Source: Viridothelium virens (lineage: Eukaryota > Ascomycota > Dothideomycetes > Trypetheliales > Trypetheliaceae). From it: 64,000 nt of DNA. This document shows positions 45,007 through 56,110 of the stretch, piece by piece. The stretch covers positions 1 through 64,000 of the forward strand of contig ML991804.1 of assembly GCA_010094025.1 (NCBI GenBank), written 5' to 3'. The position numbers and the translations under genes were made by a program. Under the pieces are notes generated by a model that was not told the DNA's origin, searched no databases, and saw nothing but the letters and a program-made list of their open reading frames with translations. The first letter of the stretch is position 1. Every line of letters starts with the position of its first letter.

Positions 45007-45715
45007 ATGCCTCCACGCCGCCGACGGCCTCCTCGACCTGGCGCGCTCACTGACCTCTCCCCTTCGCGCATCCTTGCCCAGATCCTCATTCTTCAGGTTG
45101 CTTTCTATATCTGCGCAGCAGTTTTGATCATTTTCACGGCCTTGGTTGCGGGACGAACAGTCAACCTGGATTTGGTGTTAAGCTGGCGCAGTCTTCGTGG
45201 TGACATTACAGTTGGGTGGATGCTCGGTCTTTGCTGGCTACTCAACTCGTTGATATGGTAAGCCCGCATTGCAAACTTGCCTATCTAGGCAGCTCTTGTT
45301 CCTATATTGTATGTTCGCGAGCTGACGGATATTACGTTATAGTGTCATCTTCCTATTGCTCCTCATCGCCCGCTCAAAGTTAATACCCGATTTTGCCATC
45401 ACGATTCACTTTCTCCACCTCATTGTAACCTCATTCTACACGCGAGCGCTTCCTACGAACTTCTTTTGGTGGGTGTTGCAAATTGCTAGCGCCGCGCTCA
45501 TGACTTCACTTGGGATCTGGAGTTGTCAGTGGAGAGAGCTGAAGCCTATTTCCTTTGGAGGTTCTTCTTCTACGGCTCGTCAGGCAGATTCAGAAGAAGC
45601 CAACGGCTCACACGATGGACTAGGGTATCCGAGGGGTCGGGGTAGAGGGAAAGGAGCTGATGGTGGTGGAAATTATGAGATGGTTGGGATGTCTGATTCA
45701 CATCGTGGGATATAG
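45007..45715 (+). CDS. SYS1: Golgi membrane protein SYS1
   Basis: Exons 45007-45257 and 45343-45715, joined in phase 2 (85-bp intron), give 207 residues. PSRILAQILILQVAFYICAAVLIIF is the conserved first helix. Three further helices follow (GWMLGLCWLLNSLIC..., DFAITIHFLHLIVTSFYTRALPTNFFWW, VLQIASAALMTSLGIWSCQWREL). This four-helix protein recruits the ARF-like GTPase Arl3 to the trans-Golgi network and so supports the GRIP golgin pathway. The Gly/Arg-rich tail (RGRGRGKGADGGG) is not conserved in yeast. Confidence 0.93.
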
Positions 45716-46380
45716 CGGTGTTTGTCCTGTATGTACTTGCAGATACCTTACTTTTAGAAAAGCGTTCGCCTCGTCTATATAGATTTGAGCTTTCTCATGT
45801 AGAACATTTTGAATACCCAAATAAACATTATTACACATCATTCTGGGTGTCCGCGTAACAACTATAGTCTTACCGTGTTGAAGCATTGTGGAGTAGTGAC
45901 TGAGGAATTATTTACTCTGTGGGTATTGAGATGTAAAGTGGGGCATCTAATAAATGTGTACATAGACTCTGCATTGTATCCTTCCACGCGCCGCTCATTC
46001 TAGCTATTTGTGCTAATTGCTTATGCGACGGAGAAATTTTAAACCTTCCGACAGAGTCGAGTGGCCGAGATCCTCTAAATCTAAAACTCTCACCGTCCGA
46101 CTCGGTAGATTGGTAGCGAAAGCTTGAGAGGCTCAAAGCCCTTCCCGTTAGCGAGGAATTAGTGACTTGGGAAGAATCTGTTAACTCACTTGTACGTGCG
46201 GAGTGTGAAACTTTTATAGGGGTGCGAAAGATTGCACTTAGACACGCTTTAGGGTTGAACAAGCTGTGCAAGTCTTCAGATTCCTGGTACTTCGAAACCT
46301 AAGTGCACTCGGAACCCTCCAAGCTACCTAATGCAAACAGCGAAAAATTACTTCGAAAAGTTGAGGATGTAAGGGCAACT
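45716..46380. other. Spacer upstream of TFC4
   Basis: No gene seen. The TFC4 frame is open from 46303 with GTG, but no ATG precedes 46381 in that frame. Confidence 0.5.
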
Positions 46381-49300
46381 ATGGAGATTCCAGACGATGA
46401 CGAGAGCGATGTACATATGGAGGACGGAGACGAACAGGACCTGATATCCTCAAACTACAATTCGGCATATGGAGACATCACGAATGCGCCCTACTCCATC
46501 CATGCAGGTCCATATTTCGCCCTCCAGAATGACAACATCACAGCCCAGAGCGGCAATGCCCAACAGAATGGCAACCGAAATAACGAGAGTTTTCAGCAAA
46601 GTCTCAATCAAGGCGGTGAGATTTTCTATGATCCCTATACATCTGACGAAGAAAATGGAGAAGAAGATGAAGAAGAAGACGAGCTTCAAGAAATTGCCCG
46701 TCGCCAGGGGGAATCGGATTCACCTTTCTCGGAGGACGAAAAGGGAACTTCTGAAGATATTTCATCCAGCTCAGGCAGCTCGGAACCCGATAGCGAAGAC
46801 CTCAGAGGTGAAGGACGTCGTGGCCCACGACCTAGAGGTCGACCTCCTCGATCAGCTGCTAGCCGTGGGGGTCGACGACGTGGCTGGAAATGGGCTTTGA
46901 AAGGTACAGAACACGATCCAGCTCGAGATCGTTCCCCTCGAGGTCGTCGTGGTGGACGCGCCAAGCAACGATCAAAACGAGGGGCAAAACCCGTACGCCC
47001 TACCGAGGAATTCCAGTCTGTCATGTCCAGCGCGAATCAGGCATATCTAAATGGTGAGCTTGAAGACGCACTCGAGTTAGCGGGAGACGCCATCTTGCAG
47101 AACCCCGAGATATACTCTGCGCATAGTTTATTATCCCAGGTCCTCGATGAGCTCGGAAGGAATGATGATGCCGTTGGAGCTCTTCTGGCAGGAGCGCATA
47201 CCTCGCGAGATATCCAGGTGTGGTACCACGTAGCACATCGGATAAGGGAGCTGGGAGAAGTGAATCAAGATGCTGTCAAGAAGCAAATTATCTACTGCTA
47301 CAGCCATATTCTTACCATAAACCCGAAAGAGCACAAAGCACGCCTGGAGAGGGCAACACTCTACGCGGAACTCGGTCGTGAAAAGAGAGCGGAGACCGAG
47401 TGCGAGACTTTGCTCAAGAATCGGCCACATGATTTGCAAGTCATCCGAATGCTGGTGAATCTTACTTCGGACCCTGAGAAAAAAAGACGAGCGTGCCATC
47501 TTTTCGATAGGGCCTTTCAACTTCATTTGGAAGGGGAAGCCATACATCAGGGGAAACCAGAATGGTCGGACCTAGCCTTATATATGGACCTACTCATCCA
47601 AGATAGTGAGTACGTAAAAGCACTTTCGAGGCTAAGTCAAGTCGCAAGATGGTTGTTAGGTCGTCGGCGTGAAAGATTCTGGGATGACATTGTCGAAGAT
47701 GATCGAGAGTGGGACTTAGAGGACGCACCGCGTCGCACACTTACGCCTGGCTTCCATCCAGGTCGATACAAAGAGGCTGCATACGGCGCAGGACTACCTT
47801 TGGAAATTCGCGTCAAACTTGGAATTATCCGCCTGAATATGAGCTCGCGATATCATGAAGAAGCAATTGTGAGTAACGAGATATGAAATATAGTATCGTC
47901 GTACTGACTGTGTGAAGCACCATTTCCGCTATCTCGAACCCCAAAATGGTTCACCCAATGCACCGATTTTATCCCATGACGACCTCTTTTACAATGCTGC
48001 GAAGTCCTTGAAATCTAACCAGTGTTTCGCTGAGGCTATTGAGTACTACGAAGCCTTGCTGTCAACGCGAAAACGGCAAGACTGGCAGATATATTCGCCC
48101 CTCGTGGAGTCTTATCGTCAAATTGGAAAGAAAATCGAAAGCCGGAAGCGCCTGCGATCGTTTGTTGATGTAAATCAGGAACACATCGATGCTCGAGTTA
48201 CGTTAGCTAAGATATGCGAAGAAGATGGCGAGATCGGAGAGGCCTCCCGGCTTATAGCAGAAGTCATTCGCCTAGGGAGAATGGATGCCGTAAGGAGGGC
48301 CAGGCTTAGGTCACTTCGAGCTGTGAGGCGAAGACATCCAGAGATCCTGAAGCCCCAAAGCATTCCCTTGACCATTGCTGCAGTGCAAGCAAACGAACAA
48401 GCCGATGCAGCCAAGATGGCGGAACAGGGATTCGCATCGAAAGCAAGCGGGTTGGCACCCATTGCTAAGCAGCCCAAGAGAAAGGCCGAGTCTTATAATG
48501 ACGATATCCAGGAAATGTACCAGAAAATGAAGACCTTGGAAGAGTCGGAGGCTCTCGCAGACACTGACGCATTAGAGGAATGGCTTGCCATTGCGGAAGT
48601 CATGACAGAAGATTTCAGAGCAATGAAGCCATTCTATCAGGGGGGAACAAGGTTTGATGAGGGAGCGAATCTCGCTACGGGGTCTGCGATTTCAGAAATG
48701 AAATCCATGGCCTCCAGGATCTCGAGTAGTACGCACTTATTCGTGAATTCGCGTTTGCTCCTTCATGGCTAATCTATCTTCAGTGTCAAACGACAAGAGT
48801 AATCCGCCTATCAACATCAGCGAGATACTTCCCGAGAATTATTGCGGTATTTCATGGGACGCCTGGCTTGAGTTGTTTTGTCAATACGCCCTTCAGCTTG
48901 CGAAACTCCAAGACGCGGAAGCGTGCTACAGTGCTCTTACCGCAACGGTTGACTCCGTCGTGTTCCAAAAGAATGACGACTACATGAGGATTGCGCAAGT
49001 TTGCTGGCTCGCCTGTGGACTCATCCTCGAGGATGAGCAGACGATCTGCAACGTCACTCGATGGTTCATCAAAAACGCCCCCTACACCAACGAGGCCATC
49101 TCCCTCTTCGCCATCGCCAACCGGCTGCTCCGCTGCGAACCCAACTGGTACAAGTCCGGCCCCTCGCAGAAATTCTTCCTCCGCCAAGTGAAAGGCATGG
49201 ACTTCGCCCTGCTCGACCCCAAGACCCGGGACCTGTATAGCTTCACCGACGCCGAGAAGCGCACTTACGGCGACCGCGCAACCAGAGACAACCCGCACGG

Positions 49301-49805
49301 GCTCACAGAACCAGACCCGGCGCTGCTGATGCTGTACGGCCACTTGCTCGCCGTCAGCGGCAGCTTCGCCAATGCGCTGAACTACTACTTCCGCGCCTAC
49401 ACCCTCCTGCCGGAGCACCCGATGGTCCTCTTCTGTCTCGCAGTCAACTACATCCAGATGGCGATGAAGCGCCAGAGCGACAACCGGCAGTTTCAAATCC
49501 AGCAGGGGCTTGCGTTCATGGGGAAGTACTACGAGATCCGGACCACCGAGGATGTCGCGATTCATGTGCAGGAGGCCGAGTATAACATGGCGAAGGTGTG
49601 GCATCTGCTGGGGCTTAATCATATGGCGATTCCGGGGTATCAGAAGTGTCTGGCTCTGAGCAAGCGCCTGCAGGAAGAAGGTGAAGGGGTGGAGGAGGTA
49701 GAGGATTTTGCCCGAGAGGCAGCGTTTGCTCTGCAGAATATTTTTGCAATGAGCGGGGAGCTAGAGGAAGCACGTGCAGTCACTCAGGAATGGTTGGTTA
49801 TGTGA
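46381..49805 (+). CDS. TFC4: TFIIIC subunit TFC4 (tau131 / Sfc4), TPR protein
   Basis: Exons 46381-47868, 47918-48728 and 48784-49805, introns of 49 and 55 bp, give 1106 residues. The start is the first ATG (MEIPDDDESDVHMEDG). The N-terminal 180 residues are acidic, then come an RG-rich patch and KWALKGTEHDPARDRSPRG. TPRs begin about residue 215 (PTEEFQSVMSSANQAYLNGELEDALELAGDAI) and run through the protein, with a second block in exons 2-3 that ends LEEARAVTQEWLVM. TFC4 is the DNA-bound assembly factor that recruits TFIIIB (Brf1/Bdp1) to tRNA and 5S genes. Both joins keep the helical repeat pattern. Confidence 0.92.
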
Positions 49806-50047
49806 TGGATATGGAGCCACTTCGACATTTTTTAGATAGGATCTTTGGAGGAGGTCAAGTGATTGACTATCTTGGCGTCAGGCAGGGATGATACCCATTT
49901 GCTACCACCCTGCTTTTTTGCGATCTAGTAGTACTATATCCAAAGAATCATGATCATCATAACAGTCTTCTATATAGGATAAGCCAACAGTGCGAATCAC
50001 TTCATCATCATCGTTTCAATACCCGCCATCCCACAAATATCTTCCCA
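49806..50047. other. Convergent 3' flanks of TFC4 and ASPM-like gene
   Basis: Short spacer; nothing coding. Given for completeness. Confidence 0.5.
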
Positions 50048-53000
50048 TTACCACCCCACGGCCACTGGCCCCCTCCTCTCCTTCTCCCTCCCCCTCCCCC
50101 TTCCCACTCCCTTCCTCCTCAAAGCCCTCCTCACCATCCACCCCCGTACCAACGTCTGCACCCCCACCACATCCCCCATCAACCGCTCCACCCTCCCCCT
50201 CAATACCACCCTCCACGCTCTCTGCAGCACTACAGCTGCTCGAACAACCCGCTCCCGCATCTGCACAATCGCCGCACAGTGATGCGCCAACCGCACGCTA
50301 ACCAGCCGCCTCGAGAGCGTCAGGCGAGCGAGGTGCAAACGGTAGACGCGCTGGAGGGTGCACGCTGCGCGGTGGGTGCGCGCGAGGGGAAGAAGGCGGG
50401 AGGCGAGGAAGGCGAGGGTTGGGAGGGTGGTGGCGGAGGTGAGAATGCGCGTTGGTGCTGTTCTCGTGTTGGAAGAGGATGCGGAGGCGGAGGCGGGCGC
50501 GGATTTGGGGATGAGGTCGACGAAGGCGGCGCTGCAGCCTAGGAGACGGAGTTTCTTGTGGACGGAGGGGGACGATGCTTTGGCGGTGATGGCGGTGCTG
50601 GTGGAACTGCTGTTGTTGTTAGGGAAGAAGTGCCAGTATTCGTTTACGATGACGGCGAAGGCACGGTCGTCGGAGAAGCTGGTGGAGAGGTTGTTGATGG
50701 GGATGTTGTGGAGACGGCCGATGGAGGCGACCCAGGCTTTGAGGAGGGCTTTGTGTCGGGGGCGAGTGTTTGTGTCGGAGGAGTCACTGTCGCTGTCGGA
50801 GTCCCAGTCTTCTTCGACTCCTGGGTGGGTCTGCTGCCAGCGAGTACGGAGATGGCGTAGTTCGTCATGCATTGCGTTCCAGTCGACCAGAGATTCGAGA
50901 CCCCATCGACCGACAAGAATCCAAAGTAAGCGAAGTGTCTTTTCTCGGTGGCCGTCAACGATATCTTCTGCTTTGATGTCTTGCAGAGTCTGCTCTGGCA
51001 TGCTCTTGACAGTACTTAGAGCCGAGATAGCGATCTGAACATTGAAAAGTTTCTGCGCTCGACTTATACATGGGTACTTCAGATGCTGTGAAAGAACCAA
51101 GGAAGGCTCGGGACTTGAAGCAGATGAAGCTATGCTTGTCAAGAGGTCGCCTGTTGGAAGAGCAAGCGTGATAGTTCCATCGCTCTGCATCGGCAAATCG
51201 CCAGAAGGATAAAGCAGCAGTTCCGCCAAACGTGTCAGGATGAGCCCGTCTCTCAAATCCACTGCTAGATTTTTGATCCGATACTCGAGCTCTTGTAAGA
51301 GATACTGTTCGTGGTGAACTTGAAAATCCAAATGCGCAAGTGTCCGAGATACATCACCCAACGAAGGAAGGATCAAGTTTGCTACAGACTTGAGCACCGC
51401 CGCTGAGGTTTTTTGTTCCGAAGATTTCTTGAATAAGCAATCAGTCATTGCGCCCGAACACTTAGCCTTGTCTAAGAGCAGGATAAGCAGGAGACTTCGC
51501 ATCACGGTTCGTCTCCAAGACCAGGCAACCGAACCGAAATCATTTTCTCCAATCGATGGCACACACTCAGACCTTGATACGTCATGATTCCTCAAAAGAC
51601 ATGTATCCAAGAAGCCTTCAATAAGTTTTCGATCCGCTTGCTTTCCTGGGGAAGAAGAGGAACCTGAAAGACTCGGAGCCTCTCGCCCAATCACAACTTC
51701 GGCAGCTGCTTTCAACGTCTTGAGATCGTACGTATCGAGCCATACATTGAGAAACTTGCGTTTAAGTCCAACGTCATCCTTGATACGCCCGGCTTTCGAC
51801 ATCGCCTCTTTCGAAACACTTAGAGCTCCATACAGCAGGGATGCTTGTAGGCGCTTGTGGAGGAGGGAAATGCTAGAATCGGAGTATAGGCTCAGAAATC
51901 CTTTCCTTCTGGATACTTCCGTGGGCGTTTCTGGTCGTACATTGCCTTGACAAGTATCGAATATTCCGTTGATGACTTCTGATATCGCGATCTCCTGATG
52001 ATGTAGCCACTGGTCTTCATAGAGCTCTGGTCGCTTGATTTCCTCAGAGAGGACTGGGTACAGGCGCGCTGGCTGGTGAGTTTTCTTTCCCACCGACTCC
52101 GATAGATCAGCTTTTGTAGGAAAGTTCGAGCTGCGATGACATCGAGGAGGGGGCCTCCCTGACACGCGGGAGCTGAACAATGGCGTCCTATCAACGAGCC
52201 TTCCTCCTCCATCGACGTCGCCAAACATTTCCCCTCCGGTTCTTGGTATCTGAGCCTGGCTCTTTAGTCGGTGCGACCTCGAATTTTCGAGAGGAGTCCT
52301 AGAACTTGTACGTTTTCTCGAGTCCTCGTTTACCAAGTCCCGAGGTGCGATCGACACTCGTCTCGGGTTCGCGGTGATAGACGTGTGGCGGTCATCTTTT
52401 ATTGCTTCTACAACCTCAGGGACTAGATCTTCCTTATCATCTGGAATCTTGATCACATCCTCGAAAAGTTTCGGCTGACTTGGTGGCACGTTTTCTTTGC
52501 CAGTCTTCTCTCCTGCGATGTCAACACAGACAGATTTTGACTGCAGTGAGTTTCGCGCGCTTTGCAGTGGAACCCGTCGGGGAGCTAGAGCAAGCGACTG
52601 TCGAGGGGATTCCTGTCGCCGTGGTGCGGCTCGGCTTGGTAACGCCTTTTGCTCCTCTTGGCCCTCCGCGAGCGCGAATAGAACCGTGTTATGGGTCGAG
52701 GAAGCCCCATGTATACGCTTATGAGATGGCGCGCCGGGGTGAATTGTCAATATTGAAGTATCTTCGGAAGGGATATATATAGTCCGACGTCGTGGCGGTT
52801 TCTTGACTCCTGATGTGCTCTGCTTTTCTGTTGCGCCGAAATCAATCGTTTGTGTTCGTTCGTCTCGAACGCGTGGGGGATTGTGACCTAATATGAAAGA
52901 TCGCCGAGGTTTTTGGCAAAGATTTGCCGGATGTATGGGATTTTTACTGCTGGCAGTATCACCAATATAGTCTTTTATCGATGCATTTGTTCTTAATTTT

Positions 53001-53137
53001 GTTTCCTCCATCGCATTGTTGCGCTGTTCTCTCTCGTCCTCAAAAATATCGATCAACTTATTCGTGCGCTGTCTTCGAGGTTGCGCACTCCAGAGTGATT
53101 GCCTGCGATCCATGTTTTTCTTTTCCTGTCGAAGCAT
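50048..53137 (-). CDS. ASPM-like CH-domain / IQ-motif protein
   Basis: Single open frame of 1029 residues from MLRQEKKNMDRR (a second Met at residue 9 may be the start). The N-terminal 330 residues are disordered and basic. The middle has YEDQWLHHQEIAISEVINGIFD. A calponin-homology domain is marked by DIVDGHREKTLRLLWILVGRWGLESLVDW, and a second follows (LLKAWVASIGRLHNIPINNLSTSFSDDRAF). Near the C-terminus are IQ-type helices (CTLQRVYRLHLARL, VVLQRAWRVVLRGR, VQTLVRGWMVRR) that would bind calmodulin or its relatives. This is the layout of Asp/ASPM spindle-pole proteins, shorter than the animal ones. The 3' 350 bases are strikingly low-complexity and GC-rich. Confidence 0.88.
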   Translation of the reverse strand: MLRQEKKNMDRRQSLWSAQPRRQRTNKLIDIFEDEREQRNNAMEETKLRTNASIKDYIGDTASSKNPIHPANLCQKPRRSFILGHNPPRVRDERTQTIDFGATEKQSTSGVKKPPRRRTIYIPSEDTSILTIHPGAPSHKRIHGASSTHNTVLFALAEGQEEQKALPSRAAPRRQESPRQSLALAPRRVPLQSARNSLQSKSVCVDIAGEKTGKENVPPSQPKLFEDVIKIPDDKEDLVPEVVEAIKDDRHTSITANPRRVSIAPRDLVNEDSRKRTSSRTPLENSRSHRLKSQAQIPRTGGEMFGDVDGGGRLVDRTPLFSSRVSGRPPPRCHRSSNFPTKADLSESVGKKTHQPARLYPVLSEEIKRPELYEDQWLHHQEIAISEVINGIFDTCQGNVRPETPTEVSRRKGFLSLYSDSSISLLHKRLQASLLYGALSVSKEAMSKAGRIKDDVGLKRKFLNVWLDTYDLKTLKAAAEVVIGREAPSLSGSSSSPGKQADRKLIEGFLDTCLLRNHDVSRSECVPSIGENDFGSVAWSWRRTVMRSLLLILLLDKAKCSGAMTDCLFKKSSEQKTSAAVLKSVANLILPSLGDVSRTLAHLDFQVHHEQYLLQELEYRIKNLAVDLRDGLILTRLAELLLYPSGDLPMQSDGTITLALPTGDLLTSIASSASSPEPSLVLSQHLKYPCISRAQKLFNVQIAISALSTVKSMPEQTLQDIKAEDIVDGHREKTLRLLWILVGRWGLESLVDWNAMHDELRHLRTRWQQTHPGVEEDWDSDSDSDSSDTNTRPRHKALLKAWVASIGRLHNIPINNLSTSFSDDRAFAVIVNEYWHFFPNNNSSSTSTAITAKASSPSVHKKLRLLGCSAAFVDLIPKSAPASASASSSNTRTAPTRILTSATTLPTLAFLASRLLPLARTHRAACTLQRVYRLHLARLTLSRRLVSVRLAHHCAAIVQMRERVVRAAVVLQRAWRVVLRGRVERLMGDVVGVQTLVRGWMVRRALRRKGVGRGRGREKERRGPVAVGW

Positions 53138-53539
53138 GCGTAATATTTGAAAAAAGAGGGTTGCGATATGAATGATTGTTCAGAGTGCTCTGTTGGAGAC
53201 ATCATTGTTGATGTTTAACTCGATTGGGAAGTTGAAGCCATCGCCCTAGCAACCAGCAATTACTAACACTTGCCAGTCATCTTTCCATGTTTCATGGGCA
53301 TTGGAGGCTTATCTATATACATGGGATTTTGAATTCCGATGCTTGGATTTGAGTTGATATTTATCCATAGCTTTGATGACAAGACGAGATATCGGCGCGT
53401 GATTGCGGACCTGAAACTAACCCTCTATCATACGCCCGCTCTAAATGCCCCTCCTTCACAAAATACCAAAGGAGTTTTTCCGTGAACCAACAGGTACTGC
53501 AGTGACGGAGCGTATATCATGGGGTTCAGCTCACCAACT
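53138..53539. other. Upstream flank of the ASPM-like gene
   Basis: No gene, RNA or repeat recognised. Confidence 0.5.
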
Positions 53540-54555
53540 TCAATTCAAAAGTGAGGGCCCAAACCCTTGTTCCTCGACCCAATCTCTCCAATCCCTCCAT
53601 TCTTGATAGCCTAATTGCTCCTTCTTCCCTTGATACCGAATCACCTGCAAGCCATCGACCTTTGTCCAGTCGTCCTTGCGGCCTGTCCATCCAGCTTTCC
53701 GCATGAGACTCACCATCGTCTCCTCCTTTGTCCATCCCTGTTCCTTAGCAACATCTGGGAGGTACGTAGCACCGTAGCGACGCCCGTGATAATTGAACGA
53801 TATGCGAAGGCCATGCTTGCCAATGTCCCACGACATAGGATCGGATACGGACTCAAAGTTGGTGAGTAGTGTGACGCCGCATTCAAGGGCAGGCAGTTCG
53901 CGAAGGGTGATCGGGAGGAACCGGGTATCCTCAAAAGCACTGTCATGTGTATTTGGTTAGCGGAAGCTCTCAACAGGAGTTGAGCCTGACTATAAATGTA
54001 GTTCACTTACGATGTCAGCGCGTAGCTAGCGAGCCCTTTGCCTAGGTCCTGTTCCTCAAATGTTCCTATGCATCCTCGCAATGACTTGTTCCCACTTCTG
54101 CTGACCGCATTCCACGTAACGAATAAGGGAAAGCTTTCAATAGAAGACACGGTGTGGTTAGCGTGTCTATTTGATCGCCTCCCAAAGGAGAATATCGAGG
54201 TTCTTGAGGAGTTTTTGGAGCTCGCAGAGGAAGTTTCGGTGCGCGATGAAGTAGTAGATCGTGATGACGGTGTAGACGGAGCAGAGCTTGGACTCGGAGC
54301 AAGGAGACGGCTTATTGCTGCTGGTCTTGGAGGTCCCAATTCTACTGATCGATCTTCCATTTCCAAATCGCCATCCTCATCTTGCATTTGCAGGCTAGCT
54401 TCCTCACTGTCTATTCGACTATCCTCATCATTTTCAGGCACGGAATTGTATTTGTCCCATAGTGCCTCGACATTCGATAAGCCTAGCGGTTGTCGGCGTT
54501 CGAGACTGGCTGACAAACTTTCAAAACAGTACGCGCAGTGTGCAAAGGTTGCCAT
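53540..54555 (-). CDS. AMMECR1-domain protein
   Basis: Exons 54555-54011 and 53939-53540, 71-bp intron, give 314 residues. The N-terminus MATFAHCAYCFESLSASL is conserved in fungal homologs. A Ser-rich disordered insert (about 45-125) precedes the AMMECR1 domain: FPLFVTWNAVSRSGNKSLRGCIGTFEEQDLGKGLASYALTSAFEDTRFLPI, where LRGCIGT is the signature, then GLRISFNYHGRRYGATYLPDVAKEQGWTKEE. The family is conserved from archaea to humans and its biochemistry is unknown. The Ser-rich insert is not part of the fold. Confidence 0.92.
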
Positions 54556-56110
54556 GGTTGTCTCAGCTAGTGAATGGTCGTGAACTTGAAACCCGCGCTG
54601 ATGTCGACCCGCCCAAACCTATGTCCGGAATAGGTACAAGTTGACTCTTCGATAGCTGCTATTTCTTACGTAGGTCTAGTCACTTCTTAGGCCCAGACAC
54701 TGGACGGACTTAAAGCAATGAACCTTCACCATACAAGGCTCGAAGCAGAAGCCGCGGTTGAGGCAAGGGAGGCCACTTGGAGTGATCCACGTATGCCGAG
54801 GAATAGGACAGAGTGGTTATATCTGACGCTGGAATAATTGTATTCAAAGCTGGCAGGGCAAAGCCAAACGAATATGGCGGGGCGGAGGACTTAGTTGGCG
54901 CCGTAATGACGCTTTGAGGTCGTGTCATGATGGTGTTGTTCAAATTGTGCAAGTTTGTACTCTTGTACCCAAGTACTCAGGTACTAATCTGAGGTTCTAG
55001 CCCAACAAGGTAACACCAGCCGGAACTGTGACCGACGCTTCTGGATCAGCGTCAGCCTGGCACTCCTAGTGAGCCGAATCCGCCTGTGCAAGTCACCACA
55101 TATCTTGATGAAAGGGAATGTCAGAATTAATGGGCCAATATGTACTGAGCATTTAGCTAATTAATGGCTCGCCAATATTTTTGCCCCTGGTGATTCGAAT
55201 CCTCCAACCTGAGTAAGAAGTGTTGAACAGTTAGCTTTTAAATCCAACCAGGGATTGGATCGATTAGAAATACAAAGAAGACCACGGATTAATCCATGGA
55301 AAACAAGATTTGGCCCAAAGTGTAAGGCAATCTTCGCACGGTGTCACCTACAGCCCGACGCTCGGACACGCATATCTTCAACATAGCTGCCTGTGCCGTT
55401 TGGAGGAGTCAACTATAGTGGTCTATTCTACTGGGTATTTGTCTGATTCACCCAGTTTCCGGTGTCTCAGTACCAGTGCTGCGTTGCCAGACGACCGTCC
55501 ACCCGTCACCAAGCTCAGTGCCAAATGGGCTTTTGGTAATTCTTCGATTCAGATCCAGTGAACTCCGAATTTGGGTCTCTTGAAACTCGTGGACAGCAAC
55601 AAGTGGGGGAGAGCCGCAAGTAATAATGCCATCAGAAGCAAGTACTATGAGGGTTGAAGACTCGATAATTGCGGTCCTATTTCCAGGAGCCTGTTGTGAG
55701 CACTCCGAACAATTTGCTGCAACTCCACTGAAGACTGCAACTATGTATCAGGCAGGAGAATGGGTGAATTACATGGGTGCATTTTCGACAGCGGCAGAAT
55801 ACACCAGGGACAAGATCTCTCATACTCTCCATGGTATACCTAGAGGCTTGCGAATATCATGGATGACCAATGCTCCTACCTCTACAGGTTTGGGGCTCAC
55901 TCAACGGAAATCTCGAAAACGAATACTTCCGACAAGGATTACAAAGAATCGAATGGAGAGAGGAATGAAGGAATGATTGAACTGCCAGAGCTACTTGTAG
56001 ATTAGACAATCCAGTTTATACTACGTATAGCCCGGGAGGCACCTAGCCAAAAAGATTGCAAGTCTATAGAAATCTACAACCCCCTATCCATACCGTACGC
56101 TTGGCGTAGA
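54556..56110. other. Gene-poor gap
   Basis: No supported gene. A 116-codon frame at 55626-55976 (+) has no domain and no splice support. The AT-richer stretch 55080-55310 holds no RNA gene I can recognise. Confidence 0.45.

Noticed and set aside
46050-46170. tRNA-like box A (GAGTGGCCGAGA) upstream of TFC4
   Set aside because: No T-loop GGTTCGAATCC-type box B and no cloverleaf could be formed; likely chance.
48852-49622. 256-codon minus-strand frame
   Set aside because: Antisense to TFC4 exon 3 in a GC-rich stretch; no domain.
55190-55220. GATTCGAATCC, similar to a tRNA T-loop
   Set aside because: No matching acceptor stem, anticodon arm or box A at the proper distance.
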